Origin: Cellvibrio sp. PSBB006
GTDB taxonomy: Bacteria; Pseudomonadota; Gammaproteobacteria; Pseudomonadales; Cellvibrionaceae
Direction of reading: 5' to 3'
DNA: 64,000 bases
Assembly (NCBI RefSeq): GCF_002162135.1
Contig: NZ_CP021382.1
Span: 3,160,001-3,224,000, forward strand
The position numbers were made by a program, and so were the translations under genes. Position 1 is the stretch's first letter; every line of letters begins with the position of its first letter. Under the pieces are notes generated by a model. That model ran no database searches and was not told the origin of the DNA. It saw only the letters and a program-made list of their open reading frames with translations. Of this stretch, positions 19,001 through 27,037 are shown piece by piece.

Positions 19001-19663
19001 CTTGTATGTGTTAGATAGAATATCACGCAAATAGATGAAATCAGGGTCTCTCAACCCAAACCCAAGATACACGACAGGTCTGCTCGCTAAAAGCATCTTC
19101 AGCGAATCTAACGCGCTATGCCGTTCGCCCTGAGGAAGTAACTCACGATACTGCTCCCTCGTTAAGATAATGCTTTCGCTGTCTGCAGCATCGCCATGAG
19201 GTTTAAATACGAAATCGATGGCGCGAGCATGTACTATCTCAGCAGTTTCCGTGAGGTGGCGATTCGTAATTGGTGAACGGAAAAAACTATCTGGCTTCCA
19301 CTGCCGAAGAGCTTCCTCAAGAAGATTATCGTAGTTGGTTGTGACATAACATCGTGCACCGAAAGAAACGATTTTCTTATGAATTTCATGTGGTTCTGCA
19401 ACACCCAAGCGACAAGCTGAACGAATAAATTCGCCAATTTGATGTTTCGTCAGTTTGTCGAAACCGTAACTCGCCGCCTGTAATAAATCCCCGCGTGCTG
19501 CCTCTGCACGAACCAAATCAGCAGTAAATCCTGCTTCATCTAGAAATGCGGCCAGTTTTTCTATCAAACCAGACCATGAGGGGAGACCTGACCATGATGA
19601 TATTCCCGATCCAATGAAAATAACTGTATCTTCTTGTGCAAGAATTTGCTTTAGTTTATTCAA
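16049..19663 (-). CDS. SIR2-NACHT STAND NTPase, predicted anti-phage defence protein
   Basis: The 1204-residue protein has three parts. Residues 1-275 form a SIR2-like NADase domain: IGSGISSWSGLPSW (11-30), TTNYD with Asn110, FKPHGD with His156, and LGFGLRDPD (200-208). Residues about 355-650 form a NACHT/STAND domain: Walker A GLPGAGKT (364-371), Walker B IFLDSFNE (439-446) and SIIIGSRTDD. The remainder is a long alpha-helical repeat region likely to act as sensor. Bacterial NACHT/STAND proteins detect phage products, oligomerise and switch on an N-terminal effector; a SIR2 effector would deplete NAD+. The start is TTG at 19663 with AAGG 8 bases upstream; no ATG is suitably placed. It stands alone, with codon use unlike the housekeeping genes, suggesting transfer. 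Confidence 0.85.
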   Translation of the reverse strand: MNKLKQILAQEDTVIFIGSGISSWSGLPSWSGLIEKLAAFLDEAGFTADLVRAEAARGDLLQAASYGFDKLTKHQIGEFIRSACRLGVAEPHEIHKKIVSFGARCYVTTNYDNLLEEALRQWKPDSFFRSPITNRHLTETAEIVHARAIDFVFKPHGDAADSESIILTREQYRELLPQGERHSALDSLKMLLASRPVVYLGFGLRDPDFIYLRDILSNTYKGGIRDHYAIMADVTDSECDYWRRIYGIHLNSYRTKKLPDGTIDHSALLVFLNSLLDSTPAVRPVNLAETGDEQECTPNIILSLARYAAGLEHTSKADPEFPIRVRLERTNHKAGGAYIQLDKFDSYPIEKFLDEGPAQALLIGLPGAGKTYSLRQAASRFAGRLSAICLSDSFKNKDIVVPIYIDLKLYRGNLIELVSQSLPNSLPLEEITRRFQLKIFLDSFNEIPREYWESGAYEADFTTFAATAKRASIIIGSRTDDGLSKLDFPSYCLDQIDEDVVADELQRLGIEIGGGRFEHEVRLILQRPFYFRFITSGAISLPKEAHPRDFYQSFFSNLHKSFLIRFGKEIQLEEILSIMAYDAINRGEEAYPLPDLLRIMRVQIEAAGIIGIESKDIANWLVSSSVLIPYIGGRIAFVHQSITEYLAAKELARRYKETPQILKEKLKLTRWDQALFFTLSLLPDRYAEAFFQDVIKTDIVLALVAVKYIEVDRDNYVSKLLARIPDYIKDLDPFENRVEWTLSYSLPLSETHESQLRELMALGNTIGGAAAMRLSEIKGSEVKDELLLAMLEARDDYNYCCNGISGAIKPFAELEDIKKVADLSDLISDEVTSDSDESAAQGFISGAAIFLGDLEISDIKLGLLPSNDSDPLTEIRARILCNILWDNRSTAALELAGDLLLRGVNEAATSIHFIGGLSKPDESLSWESFSDAHIHRLISMLDHKEEDSWWFRALQCICKNRPDLAKTTNSLASKLSGLANVLLRYCAEPSEINLVLDELEKIAVMDYAQRNKQPLYLLNQIDIKWVGREDLFIKILRGRDSKLALSILKNTSDDRDFQQGQLDFGPIEWWLDWIIDEDDYWFNYFMSRLLALCLSKEEFISLIAEFNKAESKYRAVITNIILYRNNEITTDDFSMDAISFLLTDLGRMEISDSWRGHLLGQTATEQFVYERLFPLLPEAKAPLLTNLKNVIRQAGSRHGRRYEF

Positions 19664-19945
19664 CTTTAACTACCTTCTCCGAGCCACGAATATATTTATC
19701 TCTAGAAATTTATCGTTCTAATAATGTTAAATGTTTAACTACCCGCCTTGGACGCATGACGACATGTATACTTAGCCTTATTATTTTTTTTAGGTGAGCG
19801 CGGGAACCATGCCCACAACAGATGTCAGTTCCGCTCGACACCATTTCAGTCCCTAGCCCGACCAAAGACTTTAGTACTTGCTTATGCGCAAATAATACAT
19901 AAAAAAAGCCAACACCCAGCATTTAGCGAATAGGAATACAAATAA

Positions 19946-20128
19946 TTACGCAAGTTTAATGAAATTGACAACAGCCAAATCATAAGAAAGAACTTCATGG
20001 CAGAAAGCCGGATCATCCGTTGAACCTGTTCCATAGGGTATGCCAAGCGAGTACAGATTGGTCCCATAAATTCTGCTTATGAAAGAATAGACGACGTCCG
20101 GGTAAATGCGAATAACACGATATTTCAC
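19946..20128 (-). CDS. Possible small protein of 60 residues (unrecognised)
   Basis: A GTG-started frame downstream of hipA reads KYRVIRIYPDVVYSFISRIY and on to VVNFIKLA, with a protein-like composition. GAGAGGGC stands 9 or more bases upstream. No family is recognised; it may be a fragment of a larger gene. The surrounding gap, 19664-20159, otherwise shows only AT-rich sequence, including the likely promoter of the SIR2-NACHT gene just above 19663. Confidence 0.3.
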   Translation of the reverse strand: MKYRVIRIYPDVVYSFISRIYGTNLYSLGIPYGTGSTDDPAFCHEVLSYDLAVVNFIKLA

Positions 20129-20159
20129 TGCCGCCGCCCTCTCTGTAAGAACGAGCAGA

Positions 20160-21416
20160 TTAAAAAGCCAATGCGCGGCGGCATTGCTTGGTAACTACCT
20201 GCTCTACCCGTTGCAAGGCAGGATAAGCTCCATAGAGAGCTTCAAATTGTTCCTTCACGGGCTGTAATTGTTGCAACAACGCGGTTGCTAACGTGCGTAC
20301 CCTTTCTTGAAGGAAGCGCGGGCGCAAGCCGCAGCGCTGCGCCAGGTCAGCCCAATCTGCAGTGGTGATAACGCCGGGATTACGCTCATCACCCACGGCA
20401 AGCGCGAGGTGATAATCAATTCGCTCAATAGCTCGGGTACAAATCAAATCGTAAAAGGGCGCTAACCGGATTTCTTTTTGCGGCATATAAAGTAATGACA
20501 GGTTTTTTGCGTGTCCATCGGAATTTCCTGCCAGTACGTTAAAAATTTGCCAATGCAATAAATGTTGCAAATCGTTTGCCGGATCACTGGATACCTCTTG
20601 TACCAACTGGTAGCAATCGGCAAAAGAAGGGCCGCCATCTTCCTGATATTTTCGTTCGTGTCCAAATCCTAATGCCTGGCAAAAATCTTCCTGGTGTGAC
20701 CGCACTATCTGTCTCTGATTATCGATCAGCCGGTCATAGCGTTTGATAAGAGCAAAGTGCGTATCGGCAATCGACTGCAAGTGAATGTCCACCACAGGCA
20801 AACCAATGGCACGAGCCAGCAGAGTAGTAAAGGTTTCATAGGCGGGCAGATTGCGGTAATCGGCGAGCTCAAATTTAAGGATATGGCTTGAGGGTGACTC
20901 TTTCTTGGGTAGCCAATATTGATCATCTTTAACCAACAGAGGGCATTTATCCTGGGCGCCCGCCAGTGAAAGCCGGGGGCGCTCATGGTCTGTCCAGGTA
21001 TAGGGTTGTCCCTTGCGAGTCACCAAACGTGTCAGCTCTTCCTCTGATAGCTTGTAGTAATCATGTTGTACCACAGGGGAATATTCGGCTCGAAGCACCG
21101 ACAGTGCCCCCGCGCACTCACCCCCGATAGCACGCAGCAAGTCAAAATCAGTATTGGCGATTTTTAAATCGCGTACCACCTGATCCCGTGCTCCGCCTTC
21201 AGGCAACAAGTTGGCAAAAAAGCGGTGCGCAAGGCCGGACTCCGGCGCAAACTCGCCCGCTTGCAGGGGTAATGCGTGGGAAACAGCAAACCGCTCTGGT
21301 GCCTCCAGCCACTCATCGTCATAGCGAAACCCCATTAGTCCTTGGGCGTTACGCCACAAATAACCTACCAGCTGTAAGCCACTCCAGACATTAAGGCCAT
21401 CAGTGTCATCAAGCAT
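20160..21416 (-). CDS. hipA: HipA-family serine/threonine kinase toxin
   Basis: The 418-residue protein has the HipA layout: an N-terminal HipA_N domain (about 10-110), then the kinase core. Seen are RLSLAGAQDK with Ser150 (the autophosphorylation-loop position of E. coli HipA), HILKFE with the ATP-binding Lys181, AGNSDGHAKNLSLL with catalytic Asp300 and Asn305, and the metal-binding Asp323 in FYDLI. E. coli HipA phosphorylates glutamyl-tRNA synthetase and induces dormancy. All key residues are present, so it should be active. It overlaps hipB by 8 bp. A short inverted repeat followed by T residues overlaps its stop codon and may serve as a weak terminator. Confidence 0.92.
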   Translation of the reverse strand: MLDDTDGLNVWSGLQLVGYLWRNAQGLMGFRYDDEWLEAPERFAVSHALPLQAGEFAPESGLAHRFFANLLPEGGARDQVVRDLKIANTDFDLLRAIGGECAGALSVLRAEYSPVVQHDYYKLSEEELTRLVTRKGQPYTWTDHERPRLSLAGAQDKCPLLVKDDQYWLPKKESPSSHILKFELADYRNLPAYETFTTLLARAIGLPVVDIHLQSIADTHFALIKRYDRLIDNQRQIVRSHQEDFCQALGFGHERKYQEDGGPSFADCYQLVQEVSSDPANDLQHLLHWQIFNVLAGNSDGHAKNLSLLYMPQKEIRLAPFYDLICTRAIERIDYHLALAVGDERNPGVITTADWADLAQRCGLRPRFLQERVRTLATALLQQLQPVKEQFEALYGAYPALQRVEQVVTKQCRRALAF

Positions 21417-21690
21417 TCTTGTCCTCCTTTTGCTTTAATGGCGACGCGTGTGATGCAACACCACGCGGCTGTATAATCACCTCTAACCCCAAGGTGCGCA
21501 GGGCTTTCAATACCTTGCCCAACTCGGCAGTTTCCTTGCCTCGTTCAAACTCGGATAAGAAACGAGTACTCACATTGCCCAGCCCTGAGATAGTTTCCAG
21601 GGTCAGCTTGCGTTGTTTCCTGTGCGCACGTGCCAGTTTGCCCAATTCTTCGGCAGACCGAATGACACCGTATTCCGTTTGTTCTTTCAT
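21409..21690 (-). CDS. hipB: HipB-type HTH antitoxin and autorepressor
   Basis: The 93-residue protein has a Xre-family helix-turn-helix (EELGKLARAHRKQRKLTLETISGLGNVSTRFLSEFERGKETAELGKVLKAL, split by turns) and a short C-terminal tail. HipB binds HipA and DNA to silence both toxin and operon. It is the first gene of the hipBA operon and overlaps hipA by 8 bp, so their translation is coupled. The ATG lacks an obvious Shine-Dalgarno site, which would keep expression low. Three copies of a palindrome lie just upstream and are the likely operators. Confidence 0.9.
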   Translation of the reverse strand: MKEQTEYGVIRSAEELGKLARAHRKQRKLTLETISGLGNVSTRFLSEFERGKETAELGKVLKALRTLGLEVIIQPRGVASHASPLKQKEDKNA

Positions 21691-21709
21691 CGTGATTGGC
21701 CATAAAAAT

Positions 21710-21821
21710 TACCGTACGATAAAAATTAGCGGGTAAATACCCTATGGTCAATCAAATATTTACCGTACGGTAAAAAACAGGCTTTTCCCGTAACAAAATG
21801 CGATTTATATCCCGTACGGTA
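21710..21821. promoter_or_regulatory. Three phased palindromic operators upstream of hipBA
   Basis: The 12-bp palindrome TACCGTACGGTA occurs perfectly at 21761-21772 (extended to TTTACCGTACGGTAAA at 21759-21774), with one change at 21710-21721 (TACCGTACGATA) and one at 21810-21821 (TCCCGTACGGTA). The centres are 51 and 49 bp apart, close to five helical turns, so all three face the same side of the DNA. The site nearest hipB begins 20 bases before its ATG. HipB binding with looping or wrapping is inferred from position and symmetry. Confidence 0.8.
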
Positions 21822-21865
21822 AAAATATCCTCCCGAACGCAATCTACATTTTCTGAAGGGAAGTT

Positions 21866-22018
21866 ATGACTAAAAAAGCTTGGAAAGGCGAAGGAAGCAA
21901 AGACACCAAAGTTCACCTTTATCTTCATACCGTTAAAAAGAACATTTCTAGATCACACCCCATGGCGCAATTTTCTTCATTCACCGGTGGCAATCCCGGA
22001 ATTTTCTACAATACTTAG
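21866..22018 (+). CDS. Small 50-codon gene diverging from hipBA (unrecognised)
   Basis: An ATG at 21866 with a strong ribosome site (GAAGGGA, 5-6 bases upstream) opens a 50-codon frame: MTKKAWKGEGSKDTKVHLYL, then a basic stretch, and MAQFSSFTGGNPGIFYNT at the end. It starts 45 bp beyond the outermost palindrome and points away from hipBA, so the same repressor could control it. The product is basic at its N-terminus and has no membrane segment. No family is recognised. It may be a new partner of the module or a truncated remnant. Confidence 0.5.
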   Translation: MTKKAWKGEGSKDTKVHLYLHTVKKNISRSHPMAQFSSFTGGNPGIFYNT

Positions 22019-22047
22019 GGCATGCCGTTGGTTGCGATTCCCCTTCT

Positions 22048-23355
22048 ATGAAAAAACTCAACACCCTCAACCTGGTGCTGTTGTTGGCGATTATTGCGTC
22101 TGTGGGTGCGATAGGGCTGCAAAAGTATCTCCCCAAGAAGTCAATTGTTGTCGTGCCCAGTACGCAGCATTACGACACCTTCTATTACCTTGCGGCGCCG
22201 GAAGGCAGTAAGACGCGCTTTGAGTTTCTCGACCAGAGTAAGCACCAGTGGCGCTGTATCAGTGAGGAATTGGAAGGCTGGCTGGTGTGCAGTTTTTCGA
22301 TGGTCTTTGTTAAAGATGTCTCTAAAGGTTGGGATTTATCCAGCTATTCCACCATTGATATCAAGCTGAATTACACCGATCCCGCCCGCAAGATGCGCGT
22401 GGTGTTGCGGCATTACGATGAGCGCTTCACGACGGCGGATGACAGCAATAGCACCAAATTCCAGTTTGTGATCCTGCGGCAAGAGGATTTCAACAAAGAA
22501 GTCAGTATCAGCCTGAACGAGTTTACCGTAGCCGAATGGTGGATTGAGCAGTTCGATCTGCCCCGTCATCTGGCGCGGCCGGATGTCAGTAACGTAATGT
22601 TTATCGGGATTGAGTTTGTTGAGGGATTGCCGCCCGGTAATCATGATGTCACGCTGGAATCGCTGAGCTTCAGCGGCGACCTGATCTCGCCGGAGCATTG
22701 GTACCTCGGCATCCTGATGCTGTGGATACTGGCTGGCCTGCTGGTCGTGGCGGTGCGGATGGTTCGCCTGAAACAGGAAGGTCAAGAGGCCAAGCAGCGA
22801 ATCAATGAATTGGCGGTGAGCAATTCCCGCTTGCAAACCGAGAAGTCACGCTTCCAAACCCTCTCGAATCTGGACGCGCTTACGGGTATCTATAACCGTT
22901 ACGCTATCGACAAAAGCATTGCGCAGTTGCTCGCCGACCCGCGCAAGAATTCCATCGCGCTGATCATCATCGACATCGACCATTTCAAACGCATCAACGA
23001 CCGACGCGGGCACGATGTGGGCGACAACATCCTCAAGCAATTTACGCTGATTGTGAGCAGCAATATTCGCAGCGACGATATCTTTGGCCGTTGGGGTGGG
23101 GAAGAATTTATCCTGATTTGCCCCAAAACCAATATCGATAACGCATTTTATCTGGCGGAAAAAATTCGCAAGATTGTCAGCGATACGATGTTTGAGGAAG
23201 AGAAACCGGTGACCATTACTGCCAGTTTCGGCGTCGGCACTATTCAGCAGGATGAAGATTTTGCCTCCGCCTTTAAACGCGTGGACGCCGCTTTGTATAA
23301 AGCCAAATCCATCGGCAGAAATTGCACCATCATTGCGGAGACTGAACAGCCTTAA
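22048..23355 (+). CDS. Membrane diguanylate cyclase with a periplasmic sensor domain
   Basis: The 435-residue protein has a membrane helix at about 8-24, a periplasmic beta-rich domain (about 35-225) resembling carbohydrate-binding or CIA30-like folds, a second helix (about 226-245), a short coiled coil and a C-terminal GGDEF domain. The active-site motif reads GGEEF (in RWGGEEFILICPK), and DIDHFKRINDRRGHDVGD is intact, so cyclic-di-GMP synthesis is expected. The periplasmic domain probably senses a ligand. No clear Shine-Dalgarno site is seen before the ATG at 22048. Confidence 0.85.
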   Translation: MKKLNTLNLVLLLAIIASVGAIGLQKYLPKKSIVVVPSTQHYDTFYYLAAPEGSKTRFEFLDQSKHQWRCISEELEGWLVCSFSMVFVKDVSKGWDLSSYSTIDIKLNYTDPARKMRVVLRHYDERFTTADDSNSTKFQFVILRQEDFNKEVSISLNEFTVAEWWIEQFDLPRHLARPDVSNVMFIGIEFVEGLPPGNHDVTLESLSFSGDLISPEHWYLGILMLWILAGLLVVAVRMVRLKQEGQEAKQRINELAVSNSRLQTEKSRFQTLSNLDALTGIYNRYAIDKSIAQLLADPRKNSIALIIIDIDHFKRINDRRGHDVGDNILKQFTLIVSSNIRSDDIFGRWGGEEFILICPKTNIDNAFYLAEKIRKIVSDTMFEEEKPVTITASFGVGTIQQDEDFASAFKRVDAALYKAKSIGRNCTIIAETEQP

Positions 23356-23383
23356 GTCGGGACTGTTCAGCCCTAAGCCGGGG

Positions 23384-24304
23384 CTAGCGCTCCGGCAGCG
23401 GAATAAACTCGGTTTCGCCAGGCACCTGTGCAAAACGCCCGGCCTGCCAATCGGCCTTGGCCTGTTCAATACGCTCGCGGCTGCTCGAAACAAAATTCCA
23501 CCAAGCGATACGCGGACCATCCAGAGGCTCACCCCCAACCACCACCAGTTGCGTCTCTTCATCCGCGCGAAAAGTCACGTCACTGTTTGCGGACAATATC
23601 AACATACGACCAGCAGCATAGGTTTCACCCGCCAGGGTGATCTCACCTTTGACGATATAAATCGCCCGCTCGGTGTACTCGACGTCCAGCTTAATTACCT
23701 TGCCCGGATGCAAGGCGATATCCACATACACCAAGGGCGACAAGGTTTTAACCGGCGAATCCACACCAAACGCCCGCCCCGCCAGCACCCGAATCCGCGC
23801 CCCATCCCGATCCAGCTCCGGCAAATCCTCCGGCGGATAATGCACAAACGACGGCTCAACCTCCTCATGCTCTTTCGGCAAGGCCACCCACAACTGCAAA
23901 CCCTCCAGCACCTGATGCTGCTGCCGCGCCTGATCACTACTGCGCTCCGAATGCGTAATCCCCCGACCCGCCGTCATCCAGTTAATCGCACCGGGCGTGA
24001 TCAACTGCGTACAACCCAAACTATCGCGGTGCAGAATCGAACCGCTATACAAATAGGTCACCGTCGCCAACCCGATATGCGGATGCGGCCGCACATCCAT
24101 CCCCTGACCCACACCAAAATGCGCCGGCCCCATATGATCAAAAAAAATAAACGGCCCCACCATCTGCCGCTTACCCGACGGCAACACCCGCCGCACTTCA
24201 AAATCACCCAGATCGCGCGCCTTGGGCTCAATAATCAATTCCACCGGCGACACATCGCCAGCATGGTCCACACATTCAGGTTCTGCATCGGGGAGCCAGC
24301 TCAT
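23384..24304 (-). CDS. Pirin-family cupin protein
   Basis: The 306-residue bicupin begins with the pirin region FIFFDHMGPAHFG. Metal ligands are visible as RPHPHIGLATVTYLY (two His) and GRGITHSER (His and Glu). The family binds iron; some members degrade quercetin, others act as redox sensors, so the specific role is open. The fadE-like gene lies on the same strand 49 bp upstream but is separated by a strong terminator, so pirin is transcribed from elsewhere upstream or by read-through only in part; the order by transcription is fadE to the left of pirin's start codon, ending at 24354. Confidence 0.85.
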   Translation of the reverse strand: MSWLPDAEPECVDHAGDVSPVELIIEPKARDLGDFEVRRVLPSGKRQMVGPFIFFDHMGPAHFGVGQGMDVRPHPHIGLATVTYLYSGSILHRDSLGCTQLITPGAINWMTAGRGITHSERSSDQARQQHQVLEGLQLWVALPKEHEEVEPSFVHYPPEDLPELDRDGARIRVLAGRAFGVDSPVKTLSPLVYVDIALHPGKVIKLDVEYTERAIYIVKGEITLAGETYAAGRMLILSANSDVTFRADEETQLVVVGGEPLDGPRIAWWNFVSSSRERIEQAKADWQAGRFAQVPGETEFIPLPER

Positions 24305-24319
24305 GGTTTCTCCTTCTGG

Positions 24320-24346
24320 AAAAAAGCCCCTACAACGAGGGGCTTC
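24320..24346 (-). terminator. Rho-independent terminator between pirin and fadE
   Basis: On the minus strand AGCCCCT-cgttgt-AGGGGCT is followed by a run of T residues. A transcript from the fadE-like gene stops at 24354 just above it only if transcription runs leftward from 26756, which it does; the hairpin lies 8 bp past the fadE stop and 16 bp before the pirin ATG. It is therefore the fadE terminator. Confidence 0.85.
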
Positions 24347-24353
24347 TTAAACA

Positions 24354-26756
24354 TTAAATCGAATCAAACGCATCCGTCAGCAAACAATCAAACCGACGCG
24401 CGTCATACTCCAGCAAGCGCACCACATCCTCCTGCTGAATAATATCCTTACCCACCGCATCCTGTAACCGCTCCTCCAAGGTCGCACCCGTCAACTTCCC
24501 ACTACTCTGGGCACGCGCAAAGGTATTCCACAATGGGCCAAGCGACAGCAACATCTGATACGTACTCTCCACCCGACCCGTCGCATCATCCGGCTCCATA
24601 TTGCGATACACAAACGTACCCAGATGCTGACGCACAGGATTATCTTCCATGATCAGGTCGCCCATCTGACGGGTCAGCTCATCACTGGGCTTGGCCACAA
24701 TGCGCCCGGTGGGGAAAGTCGCCAGTTTCAATGCACCCGCCACAAGACGCACCGGGAAGTTCTCATAGAAATCGATCAGCGCTTCCTGGGCTTTATACAG
24801 CGCCAGGGTAATCGCGTATTCCGCGTGGATATCCTCCTCCTTCGTGCGCACGTGGGCGGAGTGATACTTGAGGATCGAACAGGCGATAAACAGCTGGCTG
24901 TGCACATCACCCAGACGCGCCGACAACAACTCACGACGCTTCAGGTTGCCGCCGAGGATTGCCAGCGCGAAATCCGAGGTTACCGCCAACGAAGCGCTGA
25001 GGATATTGATACGCTGATACCAGCGAGTGCTGAAGTTATCGGCATTGGCCGGCGCCTCACTGAAATGACCACGGGTAACACCCAGCACTTTGGTGCGCAC
25101 CAGGTTGCTGAACACATGGCCCAGGTGATGGATAAACAGACGATCAAAGGCTTCCAGATCATCCGCCTGCATGGCCTGCATTTCTTCGAACAGGTAAGGA
25201 TGGCAGCGCATCGCGCCCTGACCAAAGATCATCAACGAACGGGTCAGGATGTTGGCTCCTTCCACAGTAATCGCCACGGGAATGCTCTGGTAGGGAAATG
25301 CGAGGAAGTTACGTGGGCCAAGCTGGATCGCGCGACCGGCAACCACGTCCATGCTGTGGTTGATCAAACGACGCATGATCTCCGTAGCGTGGTATTTGGC
25401 CATGGCGGTCATCACCGCCGGCGCGCCAGACTCCAGACCTTTGGTAACCAGATGGCGCATGGATTCCAGGGTGTAAGCACCGCCCGCAATATCCGCCGTG
25501 GCTTCCTGAACGCCCTCGAACTTGCCGACTTCCATATTGAACTGGCGACGAATGCGCGCAAACGCGCCCACCATGCGATAGCTCATCTCGCCGCTGGCGG
25601 TGGCCAGTGCCGGCAGGGACACGCCGCGACCAGCGCCCAAGCATTCGATCAGCATCCGCCAGCCTTTACCGGCCATGGGCGCACCGCCGATGATCCAATC
25701 CACCGGGATAAACACATCAGTGCCCATCACCGGACCGTTCATAAACGGTGAGCCGGGGTTGTGGCGCTGACCGATTTCAATACCGGGGTGGTTAGCGGGC
25801 AAGAGCGCGCAGGTGATGCCGTATTCTTTCTTGCCGGGGTCACCGAGCAAGCCATCCGGGTCCACCAGCTTGAACGCCAGACCGACCACGGTGGCGACGG
25901 GCGCCAAAGTAATCCAGCGTTTGTTGAAGGTCAGGCGCAAGCCAATCACTTCCTTACCTTCGAATTCGCCTTTACAGACAATACCCACATCGGGAATCGA
26001 GCCCGCATCGGAACCGGCTTCCGGGCCGGTCAGACCAAAACAGGGAATCTCTTCACCGCGTGCCAGACCGGGCAACCAACGGTGTTTCTGTTCGTCGGTA
26101 CCGTACTTCATCAACAGTTCACCCGGGCCGAGGGAGTTAGGCACCATGGCGGTCACGGCAGCGGTGATAGAGCGGCTGGCGATCTTGCTCATTACGCGGC
26201 TTTGCGCGTAGGGGCTGAAGTCGCGACCACCGAATTCCTTGGGGATAATCAGGCCGAGGAAGCCTTTGTCTTTCAGGTATTGCCAGGCTTCGGGGGAAAG
26301 GTCTTTGTGGTTGTGGTGGATATCCCACTCGTCCAGCAGCGCGCACAACTCGTTCACTTCGTTATCGAGGAAGGATTGTTCTTCTGTCGTTAATTGCGGC
26401 AGGCCGATTTGTGCAAATTGATTCCAGTCCGGCTTACCACTGAAGATGTCTTTTTCCCACCAGGTAGTGCCCGCTTCCAGCGCTTCGCGCTCGGTCACGC
26501 TCATGGAAGGCATGGATTTCTTGAGGATTTCAAATACCGGTTTGGTCAGGATCGGCCGGCGCAAGGCGGGCACGTTCAAAATCAGCAGCACCGCCGCGAG
26601 GGGAATCACCAGCCACAACGACCACATGGCCGAAGACAGCACGCCCAACACCAGCCAGGCCACCACCACAATGGCCGACGACGCCGGCAAAGGGACCTTA
26701 CGGTACAGGAGGACACTGATCAAAATCAGAATAAGTAGCAACGACAGCAACAACAT
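24354..26756 (-). CDS. fadE: FadE-type acyl-CoA dehydrogenase
   Basis: The 800-residue protein is close to E. coli FadE (814) in length and layout: two to three N-terminal hydrophobic helices (1-65), then the acyl-CoA dehydrogenase domains with GLIIPKEFGGRDFS, FGLTGPEAGSDAGSIPD and RGVSLPALATASGEM, and the FadE-specific C-terminal domain. It catalyses the first, FAD-dependent step of fatty acid beta-oxidation at the inner membrane. It is transcribed alone and ends at a strong terminator. The gap 26757-27037 upstream shows no gene and no clear FadR palindrome. Confidence 0.92.
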   Translation of the reverse strand: MLLLSLLLILILISVLLYRKVPLPASSAIVVVAWLVLGVLSSAMWSLWLVIPLAAVLLILNVPALRRPILTKPVFEILKKSMPSMSVTEREALEAGTTWWEKDIFSGKPDWNQFAQIGLPQLTTEEQSFLDNEVNELCALLDEWDIHHNHKDLSPEAWQYLKDKGFLGLIIPKEFGGRDFSPYAQSRVMSKIASRSITAAVTAMVPNSLGPGELLMKYGTDEQKHRWLPGLARGEEIPCFGLTGPEAGSDAGSIPDVGIVCKGEFEGKEVIGLRLTFNKRWITLAPVATVVGLAFKLVDPDGLLGDPGKKEYGITCALLPANHPGIEIGQRHNPGSPFMNGPVMGTDVFIPVDWIIGGAPMAGKGWRMLIECLGAGRGVSLPALATASGEMSYRMVGAFARIRRQFNMEVGKFEGVQEATADIAGGAYTLESMRHLVTKGLESGAPAVMTAMAKYHATEIMRRLINHSMDVVAGRAIQLGPRNFLAFPYQSIPVAITVEGANILTRSLMIFGQGAMRCHPYLFEEMQAMQADDLEAFDRLFIHHLGHVFSNLVRTKVLGVTRGHFSEAPANADNFSTRWYQRINILSASLAVTSDFALAILGGNLKRRELLSARLGDVHSQLFIACSILKYHSAHVRTKEEDIHAEYAITLALYKAQEALIDFYENFPVRLVAGALKLATFPTGRIVAKPSDELTRQMGDLIMEDNPVRQHLGTFVYRNMEPDDATGRVESTYQMLLSLGPLWNTFARAQSSGKLTGATLEERLQDAVGKDIIQQEDVVRLLEYDARRFDCLLTDAFDSI

Positions 26757-27037
26757 AGATTTCTCCTAACTGCTCACAAGATGAGACGTGCCCGATTCGG
26801 GAAGGCAAGGTCAAAACAATCACTGTTCAGACCACAGACCGGCTGCCCAATTCAGGTGCCGGCGCGTTTCATAACAATAGCCCATTGCACCTGTTTACGG
26901 CACGCAATAATTCAAGGTTTTTGTCACCTTGGCGCGCCATGAACATCCGGTACGAAGGCTGAGGATTTATACGGAGGGAAAAGCCGGGCCGGTCACCTTT
27001 GCGGGCAACCGGACAACCGGGGACATAGAAAGGCAGA

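Noticed and set aside
19710..19922. 70-codon minus-strand frame (MLGVGFFYVLFAHKQ)
   Set aside because: No ribosome site and no recognisable pattern; likely chance in AT-rich DNA.
23252..24442. 396-codon plus-strand frame opposite pirin
   Set aside because: Low-complexity Arg/His/Pro-rich translation with no motifs, overlapping two real genes.
24624..25751. 375-codon plus-strand frame opposite fadE
   Set aside because: Antisense shadow of the acyl-CoA dehydrogenase gene, with no domain pattern.
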